DNA from: Argopecten irradians
Lineage: Eukaryota > Mollusca > Bivalvia > Pectinida > Pectinidae
Assembly (NCBI RefSeq): GCF_041381155.1
Contig: NC_091139.1
Span: 9,982,383 to 10,046,382 of the forward strand
DNA: 64,000 bases
Reading direction: 5' to 3'
Within the stretch, counting starts at the first letter, position 1; every line of letters begins with the position of its first letter. The notes beneath the pieces are model-generated. The model saw only the letters and a program-made list of their open reading frames with translations, was not told the DNA's origin and searched no databases. Position numbers and translations under genes: made by a program. This document shows, piece after piece, positions 34,425 to 48,900 of this stretch.

Positions 34425-35915
34425 ATCAAGTCATATGATGCTGGGGGTCTGGACTAACCTTGACTTGATGTTGGGTGTCTGGACCAATTGTCACAAATTG
34501 TCACATGATGTTAGGGGTTTGGACCAATTGTCACATGATTTTGGGGGTCTTGACCAATTGTCACATGATGTTGTGGGTCTTGACCAATAATCATATGATG
34601 CTGGGGGTCTGGACTAATAGTCACATGATGTTGGGGGTCTGGACCAATTGTCACATGATGTTGTGGGTCTTGACCAATAATCATATGATGCTGGGGGTCT
34701 GGACTAATAGTCACATGATGTTGGGGGTCTGGACCAATTGTCACATGATGTAAGGGGTCTGGACAAATAGTCACATGATGTTGGGGGTCTGGACCAATTG
34801 TCACATGGTGTTGGGGGTCTGGACCAATTGTCACATTATGTTAGGGGTCTGGACCAATTGTCACATGATGTTAGGGGTCTAGACCAATTGTCACACGATG
34901 TTAGGGGTCTGGACCAATTGTCACATGATATCATGGTCTGGACCAATAGCCAAATGATGCTGGGGGTCTGGACCAATAGTCAGATGCTGTTGGGGGTCTG
35001 GACCAATTGTCACATGATATTAGGGTCTGGACCAATAGCCACATGATGCTGGGGGTCTGGACCAATAATCACATGATGTTGGGGGTCTGGACCAATAGTC
35101 ACATGATGTTAGGGGTCTAGACCAATTGTCACATGATGTTGTGGGTCTTGACCAATAATCATATGATGCTGGGGGTCTGGACTAATAGTCACATGATGTT
35201 GGGGGTCTGGACCAATTGTCACATGATGTTAGGGGTCTGGACCAATTGTCACACGATGTTAGGGGTCTGGACCAATTGTCACATGATATCATGGTCTGGA
35301 CCAATAGCCAAATGATGCTGGGGGTCTGGACCAATAGTCAGATGCTGTTGGGGGTCTGGACCAATTGTCACATGATATTAGGGTCTGGACCAATAGCCAC
35401 ATGATGCTGGGGGTCTGGACCAATAATCACATGATGTTGGGGGTCTGGACCAATTGTCACATGATATTAGGGGTCTGGACCAATAGCCACATGATGCTGG
35501 GGGTCTGGACCAATAGTCACACATGATGTTAGGGTCTGGACCAATAGCCACATGATGCTGGGGGTCTGGACCAATAATCACATGATGTTGGGGGTCTGGA
35601 CCAATAGTCACATGATATTAGGGGTCTGGACCAATTGTCACATGATATTAGGGTCTGGACCAATAGCCACATGATGCTGGGGGTCTGGACCAATAGTCAG
35701 ATGCTGTTGGGGGTCTGGACCAATTGTCACATGATATTAGGGTCTGGACCAATAGCCACATGATGCTGGGGGTCTGGACCAATAATCACATGATGTTGGG
35801 GGTCTGAACCAATAGTCACATGATATTAGGGGTCTGGACCAATTGTCACATGATATTAGGGTCTGGACTAATAGCCACATGATGCTGGGGGTCTGGACCA
35901 ATAGTCACATGATGT
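34425..35915. repeat. 29-30-bp minisatellite with higher-order blocks, about 50 copies
   Basis: Unit: ggtctggaccaattgtcaca, tgatgttggg. Variants (accaattgtc, accaatagcc, accaataatc; tgatgctggg, tgatatta) recur in a fixed order, and whole blocks repeat at long range (for example 34850-35060 against 35225-35420 and 35620-35880). Each unit contains a CCAAT core and a CACATG E-box-like core. ORFs on both strands (such as HMMLGVWTN repeats) follow from the unit. Confidence 0.95.
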
Positions 35916-36399
35916 ACTATTTATCTTGGTAATGGAAATGACTGGTCAGCATACAATGAACACACAGGCTTATTGGGTGATATGTCTCAGATGGTACATA
36001 ATCACAAGATATATCCTGACAAAGGATATCATAGTACAATATGGCATCCATCAAAGACAATCAAAATCAGTAACTAGAATTATATGGCACAAGATCTACA
36101 GTTGTTATAACAAAAATTAATACAAGAAAACCATTAATTGTAACACATACTTAAAGCTGTGTACAAAACAGCTGTCTACCTGTTACATAGTTCAAAATTG
36201 TGAATTAAAAAGATTTTATTATCCATGGTTAACCATTAACATGCGATGTGCTTATTTGCCTGCCTGAACAACTTAGCTTAACTTAATTTTGACATCTAGT
36301 GGAATGCAATAGTGCAAGATAGTTGCGTTACTGACAGGAAAGACAGAAATTGATCTCTGATGACATTCACTCATGACAAAATTTTGTTTCATGTGAAGA

Positions 36400-36835
36400 A
36401 TGAAGGGACCATTTGCAAATGTAAAATGAATAGATAACCTTGACAACAGATTTCAATGCCCTTTTACATATGTAAAATGTATAGGTAACCATGACAACTA
36501 AATTCCATCCTCATTTGCAGATGTAAAATATATATGTAACCTTGATATCAGAATTCCATCCCATTCGCAGATGTAAAATGTATAGGTAACTTTGACAACA
36601 GAATTCCATCCTCATTTGTAGATGTAAAATGTATAGGTAACAATGACAACAGAATTCCATCCCATTCGCAGATGTAAAATGTATAGGTAACCTTGACAAC
36701 ATAATTTCATTCCAATTCGCAGATGTAAAATGTATAGGTAACTTTGACAACAGAATTCCATCCCATTTGCAGATGTAATATGAATAGGTAACCTTGACAA
36801 CAGAATTCCATCCCATTTACAGGATGGGATGCAAC
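36400..36835. repeat. 50-bp minisatellite just beyond the E2-like gene stop
   Basis: About eight copies of a 50-bp unit: aattccatcccatttgcag, atgtaaaatgtataggtaac, cttgacaacag. It begins about 130 bp downstream of the stop codon of the minus-strand E2-like gene, so it probably falls in that gene's 3' untranslated region or just after it. Confidence 0.9.
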
Positions 36836-36964
36836 TTTTACAACAGATCTGTAGTTTTGTTATAATTATTTGTCTCAGGTATACATCCCTTGTTTCTGAA
36901 CGTCAAAATGATGTGCACATCCAATGGGTTGGTCCATTGATCACCAAGATTATACCATCATATT

Positions 36965-39900
36965 TCAAGAGGGTCCATTTAGGACAGGAGGGGGGTGCAG
37001 CTTCTTCAGTTCCTGTTTCAGACTTGGCAAGAGCCCTCCGAGTCGACGATTGGAGTATTTGTTTGCCCAGCCCTCAACTTCCTGAAATTTCAAAATCACT
37101 CATGGTAACTAACATTACAAGGGCATGACAATGAAATAGTAAATGCTGTTTATCATATACTTCATAGGCTCACAGAAACTGTTTTCTTTAACTGAAATCT
37201 TTTGCTATGACATAGTCCACAGGTGAATATAACGATAGTGATAGTAAACCCTGGAGATCGATGATGAATCTTTGAGTACAGCTGGATTAACTAGAAGATA
37301 TTAATGTGAAGCTAGATTTTAAAATGCATACCTCTAAAATCTTTTTCTTTTTATGATAGAAATGTGCTTTGATGACGTCTGCAAACTCTGGTGGTGGTGT
37401 CTGAAGCTGGCTGATCATGGCGTATTTGATGTTGTTGTAACAACAGTCTGTAAGATAGAGTTAACTCTCGGTAAACCACAGTATTTTGATAAACCTTAAA
37501 TTTAATATTAGAGGTTGGTTGGCTTTGATTATTTAAAAGTCCTATTAACTCTTTCACCCCAATGTAACTTTAGTAGACTCTACCATCAATTGATCTGGAT
37601 GAGTCTATTATGGCCTACAGTGGTGAAAGGGTTAACAGTCATATGTGATACGGAGTACATATAGAAAAACCACTGACCAGTGGTCAGTACCTGGCAACTG
37701 CCCCACATGTGGTGCAAACTTGCAGCTCAGAGATGGAGGGTTGTGGTAATATGTTGAGACATCTTAACAAACAAACATATGACAAGCAAATCACAATAAC
37801 AAATGATTATAGCTATTACAAATTAAATTTTATAAATAAAATGATAATTAACATTAATATCATATTACCAAAATCTCCATCAAATGTCAGCTTCACAAGT
37901 TTATAAAGGATATTATATTATTAAACGCCATTTTCCTAAAAATAACTAAAACAGAAACTTGATGTAAAACATTTGCTAAGAAACTAAGCAATTTCTTTTT
38001 TATTCACTCTGCCATAATGTTGTACTTATACATTTACCTGCATTATATTCGTCGCTGTGCTTTTTTCCTCCCTCCGTCCCAATCTCCAGTTCAAAGCCTG
38101 GCTCATTGAAGTAAGGATCTTGTACCAGGATAAGGGACTGGATTGATACAAGTACCTGTGATAGAAAGTCAGAAATATGGGACTGGATTGATACAAGTAC
38201 CTGTGATAGAAAGTCAGAAAATAGGGACTGGATTGATACAAGTACCTGTGATAGAGATACAAGAACCTGTGATAGAAAGTCAGATATAAGGGACTGGATT
38301 GATACAAGTAACTGTGACATAAAGTCCGCAATATTCCTCATAATTACCAAACACACATCAATAAATACCATTGTTATTTTTTAGGATATTTACTAATGAA
38401 AGCCAAACTTTGTAGACTTACCTTTAATTACAGTCAATGTTTTCTAATTCTATAATTACAGTACTGAGGACACTTACAGGTAAGTAACAGTTGACGATTT
38501 TGTAATGTAATGACTGAGGAGACTCACCTGTAAGACAGTTGAAGTTTTTTCGTTCCATTGCTCTCCTTTCTGACCTTCCCATGTTCCTAGTAAGGATAAA
38601 CACACCTTTCCACATCTGAAAACACAAAGAAAGTAAGAATATTAGTATTTTTGGTAAAAATCCTAAATTTCTCTGAAAAGATCAAAATTGGAAATTATAT
38701 CATACAATTTCTTTTAAAAGTGATTTGATTCATGAAATCAGCTCTTAACTAGAACTGTCGCCAGAGTGGACGATTAATACCCCCCAACTGCACAAATTTA
38801 GTAATAACATTGCAAAACCCTATATAGTTTTCCCAATTCCCCTTTATGTCAGGGTTCTGTGTACAAAATTTCCTCATAATCTGTCAAGTAGTTTAGGAGG
38901 AGTTCACCGGACAAAGTTGTGTCTACAGACAGACAGGCAGCGAATGGACAGACAGACAGGTGGCGAATGGACAGACAGACAACCCCAATTCCAGTATACC
39001 CCCCCCCCAAAATCCCCCCACAAACCTTAACTTCATTACAGGGGGTATATATAATAATTGCCCAGTCAATGTTGGAATGAAAATGTTTTTTATATCAAAG
39101 TCTAAGGAATAACCCATGTATACCGACTTTTTATGTTTTTTAGAACAGAATAACAACCTTGAGAATAGCAGCGACCTTTAAGTAATTATGAGAGTCCTTT
39201 GATTTAACAGTGATTGATCCAACAGAATTTCACCGCATTTTAGTCCCCTTGTAACCATGTCTTATGTGAGTAATACTTACGCATACAGATTTGGGTTAAA
39301 GCGGACTTTCCCTGACCCGGTGGTCTGAAGGTTCACTAGAGGCGGAGATTTAGGGTAGGCCGGTGGGAAGTAGATATCAAATATATAACAGCCTGCAGAG
39401 TATGGGGTTCCCTCAGGGCTGAAAAAAATATAAAAATGGCAAAAGTTGAAATATGGTTCAGTTCAATTTAAACTGGAAAAGGTCTGCATGAAACATTTAT
39501 TAGGATTTATAAGGATAATTAATGGATACAGGCTGGAAGCCTCTATATCCATACCATCAATAAATATACATAAAATACACAAATGATTGATTTCCAGTAT
39601 ATCAAAGGCTATGTTTCCTCAATCTATTAAATGTTAAAACTTAAAATGAATATTTTTCCAGTGTTTATCTAGCATTACTTCAAAATTGTATACAGTATTT
39701 GCATCTATAATATATGCACTAGAGAAATGTATCAACACACTGAAGTCTGATTCCTTAAGTCAGTTACACAGAAATGGATCAAAGCAAACAAATATAGGCA
39801 ATCTCTAGTAATAGCAGAGGCATAAAATCAAATTTCAACACAATTTTAAACTTTCAAACAAAGTTTCCGAGAATTCTATTTGTCACTAAAATATGACACA

Positions 39901-42900
39901 GTTATTGGTTTCAATAGCGTCTGAGAAACTTTTCCTTTTCGCTTGAGTACCTACCCAGTAATAAGTGCTTTCATTAATGTCAGTTTGTCATCATCCTGAA
40001 AGAAAAACAAAACACATGGCAAAATGTAACATATACAATGTACTACAGTCTGTAGAACAATCTTAATGATATATATACAGTGGAACTTGGTTAATATGAA
40101 CTCGAAGAGACCGAGATTAAATTTCGAGTTATCCGAGTGTTCGAATTAAACGAGTTATCATGTCTTCTGACGATCTCTTTACTTGGTAAAGATAGACAAG
40201 TCGTTAAATGATGTGAACAAGAGAGATGTCAAAATCGCCGATGGTAGTTGCAAAATTATAACAATAAAACCTAGATATAAAATTTAAAATGGCAGATTTA
40301 TGAAAAAGAAAATCGGCATTTTCGGCAAACTCGTTGTCCACAAAATCTCATTTCAAGTTAAAAGAACATTTTATGTATAAATTTTGTCATTCGGACTCAA
40401 AATTAACTTCATATTATCCGAGTTCTTCGAGTTTTCCAAATTCGAATTATCCAAGTTCTTTAAACAAAGATAAAGAGGGAATTCGGTCGGGACCGGCAAC
40501 GTACTTGGTATTAAGCCAAGTTGTCAGATTATCCGAGTTTGTATAAACCAAGTTCCACTGTACTAGTGGAGATTAATACCATGCACAGTGTCTAGCAATA
40601 AATCGCAATAAATCGCACAAGGTACCAGTAATACCCTAGCATAATCATTAACGATTAGACCTGCATCACAGTAAAACCAGGTAAACATAAGATTGATTGG
40701 AATCGTGATAAAAACATCAACAGAAAAAAAATTCAAGACACAAAGCCATTGCTTAATTATCTTAAATGGTTTAATCCCTGTGAAGTCTTGGTGACTGTGG
40801 GCATAATTAAATAATCAAGAATGATTTTTTATCAAATTAACTTTTTCTCAATAATTTTGATCTGACAATAAGTAGAAATGAAGTACAAGAATCTTATTTA
40901 GAAGTAGAATTCACCGGAAATAGCATTCAAAAATCTTGATATTAAATAAATCAGGAATGCAGGCTGAAGCTCCTGAGAGTAGTTATTGTAGAAATGATTT
41001 ATCAACTTACACTTCGAACAAAGATGGCAGACGACCAATCTAGAGGCAGCGATGAAGAAAGAGAAGAAAGTTCTTGGGCAATTCGGAAAATCTGAAAAGG
41101 AATTAACAAAAATTCATAAAAAGTTTGACTTGTAATGCATGAATCATATTCATATTATGGAAATGTGATAATTTGTAATTTGAGACATTTCTGAAAACTT
41201 TTTGAAGTTAATACCTGGTTTTGTCTGGAGCTCTGAGCCGACTTAAATTGACTTGCATAATGGTGGGCCCAGTTTCCTTCCACTGCAAAATAAAGTTAGA
41301 GGTATTGAGGTTGTTTTTTTAACACATGTAATCTAGTTTCATGAATTATAAATGGCATGCATTACATTCAATTGATGAGCATATCTGCTGATTTCAAGCA
41401 AGTAAGTTTTTTTTTTAATCAAAGAAATGTTAAGAAACACTGGGCACTTTTATCAGATCAATGAAATTCATTTATTCCTTAGACCAGTATCCAGGGTAAT
41501 TTTTCTAATACTGTTTAACTACTAAAATGAGTTCTTAAACATTAATTAAGCACCAATTCTGTTTTGTCCCTATTTTACTTACATGAAAAATCTGTACTAT
41601 AAAACTGCATATTTCTTAACACTTGTTTATACTGTATTTCTGTTGGGTCCAGCTAAAGAGAAAGTAATTGGGGAATACATCTTGGTTAGGTGCTTGATCA
41701 TTTTCTGAATGCTTACAATCCCGTCGAGTTTGTTCTTGAAATCAGTTGTATGGTTTTATGGACTCAACAATATTACAAAAATACATATAACCTTGAGTGT
41801 CAATGCCAAAATGCTTAATTTTTAGTTTTGTTTTGGCATCGAGGCAAAATCATTTTACCTTTAAAATTCTAAAAGAAGTACATTGCAGTTATGCACCTTC
41901 ATATCGATTAACATACACATTCTTGTAAATTTTTAAATCATTCACGGCTTTCCAAATTGGAAGACAAAAATAGAGAGACAAAAGATAAAATTGTTATCAT
42001 CTAAATGCATAGGTAAAGAGATTATATCTCTGAATATTATTTTATACTCTATATCTGTATTCTCTGTTTATTTACCTTATCCATCTGGATACTGACGTCC
42101 ATTACTGACGTCCCGCCATCATTAGATATAGACATCTCGCGCGCCGACGCTGTTGGACTGCACTGCTCACCACTAGGAGACAAGCTCTGCATGGCCATCA
42201 CATCTGTATTCAGGTCAGAGGTTACAAGGTCATTTAATGCCAAGCAAGGTCATAATGGCAACATGGTAGCTTTGTAAAACTTCAAATACAGTCTTAGAAA
42301 TTTAGAAGAGGTCAAGTAAAATTTGGAGCATTAGAATAAAGAGATGAAACTCTCCAACTATTTATTCAAAGGTCAAGTAAAATTTGGAGCATTAAAATAA
42401 AGAGATGAAACTGCCAACTATTTATTCAAACTCTCTTTAATATTTATATCAATACATGTCACAGAATTTCCAGTACAAAATCTAGAAATTGAGTATGATT
42501 CATATTACTGTAAAGCTTGGTATTTTCGCGGGGATGATAATTTTTTTGCGATTTCGCAGCACATTGCTAAGATGGTTAACTGATATCTACCTTTAAATTC
42601 CATATTGCGAAAATTTAAAATCGCTAATATATGATATTTTTTTAAAGATCTAATTGCAAAAATTTCGGTCCGCAAAATAACCGGCTTCACGGTAATACAA
42701 GCATTTTCTTCAATCTAAAGATATTAAAGATCAACATACACTTTTCATTTGAGTTTATTGATAATCAGAATTAACAATATTTAAAAATTTACTCACCTTT
42801 TACATTGTTGAAAAGTATCACAAATTCTCTGAAAACAGAAATAGCAGTATTAAATGACAGTTTTTTATGTAACTGTTATCAACTCAGCATCAGACATAAC

Positions 42901-45900
42901 CTGAACACTCTTTATTTGTTAAAATCTAACAAAGGACTTGATTTCAGTGGAGAGTAATGTATGACGAAGAATCAAAAAGTAAATACCTGGCAAGTTTTTC
43001 CTCAGCAAGTTCATTGTCTGTTCCGAGTGCGGAACAGGAAGAGCTTGAACCGCGACATCGACTAAAGCAGTTGGGTAATATATTAAAGGGTGTGGCATTG
43101 TTGTCGCCCTCGGGAGCTGTACTTGTCTGAGGACGTGGTACGCTGCCGTTCCCAGCCTTACACATGTGCTTCAGGATCAGAGAGGCCTGTGCACATGTAA
43201 ATTTTCATGAATAAGCCAGAATAGGTATTAAACATCATATAAGTATACTTGTTACCATCATTCAATGCTCACCTTTGTGACAGAGGACAGTCAAGAGATC
43301 CCATTGAAACAAAATCATGATCTACAATTACTTTTTAACAGCTGCATAGTTATCTGTACAATACAATATTACCTAAAGCCATTCACCAACCTTCTGCCAT
43401 GTTATCGTAAATTCTTAAATTCTTTTCTACAATACCTCACTTTTTGCCATTTAGTAATTGAACCCCCTGTACCCCAGCACAAATCCAATAATAATTTACC
43501 CACTTTTGCTCTAAACAGTAATTAAAATGATTCTCCTACAGTAAGTTAACCTTTTCCCTCTAACATTGTTAAACTATTTACTCATCTTTTCCACCTATTA
43601 TCATATCAGGTGGAAAAGGTGAGTATTTGTGCTCACTTTTTTTTTTTTTAGCTTTTGATGAATTCACCAAGCTTTTCCTGTAATCTTTAAACTTACCTTT
43701 TTCTCTAACTGCTCCAGCAGCTGGTATATAGATAAAGTCTGGTTTGACAAGGAACACAACAAGGGAAGTAACTGGCGTTGTCGAGCTGTAAAGATCAATT
43801 TAATCACAGAAAAGCATTATTTGTAAAGACCTCCATTTACTGTAATTTATGGTATCTCGTTTCTTAAATAAATACTCTTGTCATTTTTTCCATTAAATTA
43901 ATAATATACTTGTAACCAAAATTCTAAATGACCTCAGTGATCCGTGATGATATAAGATTAATGTAAATATTCAATTTTCAGGGAAAACAGATAAAAGTAA
44001 AATAATTGTTCTTAAAATATTTTAAATATTGATTTTTATCCAACAAGGTATACAATATTCTTCTTGATATTAAAAAATATGTGAAAATCGTCAAAATAAG
44101 AAATCTATGAATGTGTTTAGATCTTTGCTTTGCTTACCTATTTCTTTAATGATATCTACGATGAATTTATATACCTGCAAAAAGATTGAATGTCTAAGTT
44201 AATGACTCGAATTATACAGTCCCTTACTTTAAAAACTTGTAAAGAGCTTATTTTTCTGTAATCTGTTTGACCTCCAATAAAAATTCAAGATACAGTCAAA
44301 TATTTCTATAAGACCACCCATGAGGCCAAGAAAACAATGGTCTTTATAACCAAGTTGTTCTCATACAAGAGGAGGGTGGTGTTAAAATTGATAATTTGGG
44401 ACCCTGAGAAAATGGTCTTATTATGCAGGTGGTCTTTATAAAGAGGTGAGCACAGGTTTGACTGCATTTCTTGTAAAGATGCTCCACCGCTGACAAATGG
44501 TATTTTTTCACTATCAAAAACAGGGGTAGACGATTTAGTATTTTTCTTCAGTTACAAAAGTTACTTACTTTACACCATTACCACCATTGAAAAGTTTGAG
44601 CTTTTAGTTTTATTTCAGGTTAAAAATATAAAAAACAATTAATTGCATCCCGAATAAATTCCGTACTACTATATCCTATATGGAATGAAGTTCTGAATGT
44701 GCATGCACCAAAGGCAAAATAGATTATTTTATTATAGTTTTTGTGTTAATTAGACTATTATATACACAATTTAACACCAATTATTGTTTAAATGATGAAT
44801 ACCATTTATGCTCTGATGGCGGTGGAGCATATTTAAATGGAACAGACATTTAAATAGCACAAAAAGACCCATCTGCTCTGATGATTGATCATCCTATGGG
44901 CTAGTTCAGATATAAAATGGCATATCCAAATTCCATATCAAACTAATACCTTCCAATTAGGGCTGCTTATATAAAAGACAGCAGAGTAACTAAAAACCTG
45001 TCCATTCTCTGTGTATTTTATTATACATGTGTACATATAACCTGTCCTCTCTACACTGCTTTAGTGCAGTGCCTGCTCTGTAAAAATGTTGTATTTTGTA
45101 CTGATGGGCTGTAAAGCCTAAAGTAATAATAGAATTGAACTAAACATGACACATCAAAGTATGAGGGAGCAGATAAATCATCTCTAATTATACCTTCAGA
45201 ATAAGGACGGATTTCTCTTCATATTCCCATGAATAGAAGTCAAGAATCACACTTTTCATCACAAGGCAATTTTTAGTGTATATATGTTTATATAGGGAGG
45301 GGAACCCCAAAAATAATGAGTGTGTTAGATACTGCCATTGTGGTTTTTATCAAACTAGAACTACATTGTAAATCAATACCAAAGGGTCAACAAGAATCAC
45401 ACATTAACATTTGTCTGGACTATTCCGCTTTGCATATAATATTAAAGTTCATTAAAGATGCTCCACCGCTGACAAATATATTTTTTCACTATCAAAAACA
45501 GGAGCAGATGAATTTAGTATTTTTCTTCAGTTACAAAAGTTACTTCTTTACATCCTTACCACCATTGAAAAGTTTGAGCTTCTAATTTTACTTTGAGTTA
45601 AAGATATGAAAAATAATTAATTGCATCCCGAAAAAATTCTGTGGCACTATATGCCCTACATGGAATCAAATACAACTGATGGTACATGCACCAAAGGCTT
45701 GTGAATTAATTATTTTATATTTTTTTTTGTGTCAAACTAGGCATATATATACACGATTAAACACCAATTATTGTTCAATTAACGAATATCATTTATGCTC
45801 TGTAATGCGGTGGAGCATCTTTAATCAAAAGAAAAGCAGAGCATAGTATTTCTATAAGATTACCCCCATGAATGCAATGATAGTAGTAAGAACATGACCA

Positions 45901-48900
45901 CGTCTCAGCTTGGGATAAAGAGTCAACTTTGTCAAAAAGATGACAATAACATAGATTCTCAAAAATCCTTAAAATTTTTGAGTTGATTTTTGATTTCATA
46001 GGAGAAGTTCTAGATGAATTACACCAATCAACATTTCACAATACAATTATGGTACAAGTCCATATGATCTTGTGACAATGTCAACAGTATTTGTTTGCAG
46101 TTCAACCACACATATTTACAGTACCCTGTGGTGACAATACATCCTTAATCTTTACAATACCCTGTAATGACCATACATACCTAGGAAATATTTACAGTAC
46201 CCTCAAGTATTGCTGACCAAACACCCGATAATATTTTACAATACCCTGTAATGACCATACACCCGTAATATTTACAGTTGACCTTCTATAACTGCCCATG
46301 ACCCTCCTAATCTTGTACAGTACCCTCTGTAATGACCATACACCTGTAATCTTTACAGTTCTCTGTAATGACCATACCCTCCTAATCTTTACAGTACCCT
46401 GTGGTGACCATACATCCTTAATCTTTACAATACCCTGTAATGACCATACACCCGTAATATTTACAGTATCCTATAATGACCATACCCTCCTAATCTTTAC
46501 AGAACCCTGTAATGACCATACCCTCCTAATCTTTACAGTACCCTGTAATGACCATACACCCTGTAATATTTACAGTACCCTGTAATGACCATACACCCTG
46601 TAATATTTACAGTACCCTGTAATGACAATACCCTCCTAATCTTTACAGTACCCTGTGGTGACCATACATCCTTAATCTTTACAGTACCCTGTGGTGACCA
46701 AACCCCCTAATCTTTGCAGTACCCTGTGGTGACCATACATCCTTAATATTTACAGTACCCTGTGGTGACCATACATCCTTAATATTTACAGTACCCTGTG
46801 GTGACCATACCTCATTATCTTTACAGTACCCTGTGGTGACCATACCCTCCTTATCTTTACAGTACCCTGTGGTGACCATACCCTCTAATCTTTACAGTAC
46901 CCTGTGGTGACCATACCCTCTTATCTTTACAGTATCCTGTGGTGACCATACATCCTTAATCTTTACAGTACCCTGTGGTGACCATACATCCTTAATCTTT
47001 ACAGCACCCTGTGGTGACCATACCCTCATTATCTTTACAGTACCTTGTGCAGACCATACCCTCTAATCTTAACAGTGCCCTGTGGAGACCATACCCCCTA
47101 TCTTTACAGTACCTTGTGGTGATCATTACATCTAATCTTCACAGTACATTGTGGTGACCATACCCCCTAATCTCTACAGTACTCTGTGGTGAGCATACCT
47201 CATTATCTTTACAGTACCCTGTTCCGACCATACCCTCAAATATTTACAGTACCCTGTTCTGACCATACCCACTTATCTTTACAGTACCCTGAGCTGACCA
47301 TACCCTTATCTCTTTACAGTACCCTGTGCTGACCATACCCACTTATCTTTACCATACCCCTGTGCTGACCATACCTCACTATCTTTACAGTACCCTGTGC
47401 TGACCATACCCACTTATCTTTACCATACCCTGTGCTGACCATACCCTCCTATCATTACCATACCCTGTGCTGACCATACCTCATTATCTTTACAGTACCC
47501 TGTGCTGACCATACTCTCTTATCTTTACCGTACCCTGTGCTGACCATACCTCCATAAATGGGATGAGTGCTGACCCCTCCACTACCGAGTACATATCCTG
47601 TACTGGATCAATGGATTGACCAGTGTCTGGGGTCGCTACATTTGGGTCTGGCTGACCGGGTGGACGTGGCTTCAGTTGAGGGGCATGGTTTGCATACAAA
47701 ACTTTAAATTCCACCAGAATCTTGTGAAGTGCATCTTCTATCTGAAATAGGATATCATTGATAATGACTTTTTAAATATGAGTATATACCAAAAAATACT
47801 GTAGAGCCAATTATTTCGAGTATGAAATTTTTTGTCATTTGTCTTCAAACATTTAATGATACAGCTCTACATAACAGTATGCACGATGTATCTATAATTT
47901 ACGATTTCATAAAACAATTTTTTGAAACCAAAATCATGTCCCCAAAAAAAAACCCAAATTATCATCTTTGCAAAAGTACTGTCTATATGGTGGTTTTAAT
48001 ACATATTTGACTTGAGAGACATTTAGATAAATTGCTGGATATAATATCTAAGAGTGACTTGCTTCAGAATAAGACTACTTACTATCACACAGAGTTGTGG
48101 ATACATAGTAAGGGGGATAACTCACCTTGTTATCCTTTTCTTTCTGGGCTGCTATATAGGCATTGATGTCCCATTCTGTCATATTAAAAGTAAGACTTTG
48201 GTTACCCAAACAAACAACATAATTTACACATATGCATTAGGTACGGAACAAAAACATTCGTTAAATTTAACAAAAGATCCCAGAGGGATCTTGGCACCCA
48301 CCAAAGAATGATCTATGTCTGACAATGGAAAGAGGGATATTTTCTCTGCTTTTCAAACTTTTACTACATATTACTACATTGAAATATATGAAAGATTAAT
48401 TCAGTACTTTCTGAGATATATAACAGACTTCAATTATTAAAATCCAAGAAGGCTACATGTCGGCTATCTTGTTGACTGATCAATCCAAAAATGCAATATG
48501 CATAACTAAGGTTCGATCGGTTAACAAGATGGCTGACCGTCCACCGAATTTTGATAGTTGAAATTTGTTACCGCTATTTCTCAGAAAGTACTGAAGAGAT
48601 CGGTCTCAAATTTATCTGTAGGTTCCCCTAACTATCGATTTGAGACAGATTCCTTAAAGGGCCACTATCTTTCCGAAACGGCTTTTAATTTTTAAAATAG
48701 GAATGTAAAACGAGATCAATAATTTTGTAGAGTCCGCAGAAGTTATTAACTATACGTTTACTAGCACACTTATCATCACCTTCAGAACTGTTTAATTAGA
48801 ATAATTAAAATGTTAATTTTCCTAAACGCGGGTACGTTTTATGTTTCCCGCCGTCGTCCTAAATGCCGCGCGGTAGTTGACTATCACTGCGCCAGACGGC

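Noticed and set aside
34475..35611. Long repeat-peptide ORFs on both strands (HMMLGVWTN- and HHVTIGPDP-type)
   Set aside because: They are translations of the 29-30-bp minisatellite, occur in several frames and both strands, and have no splice or start context.
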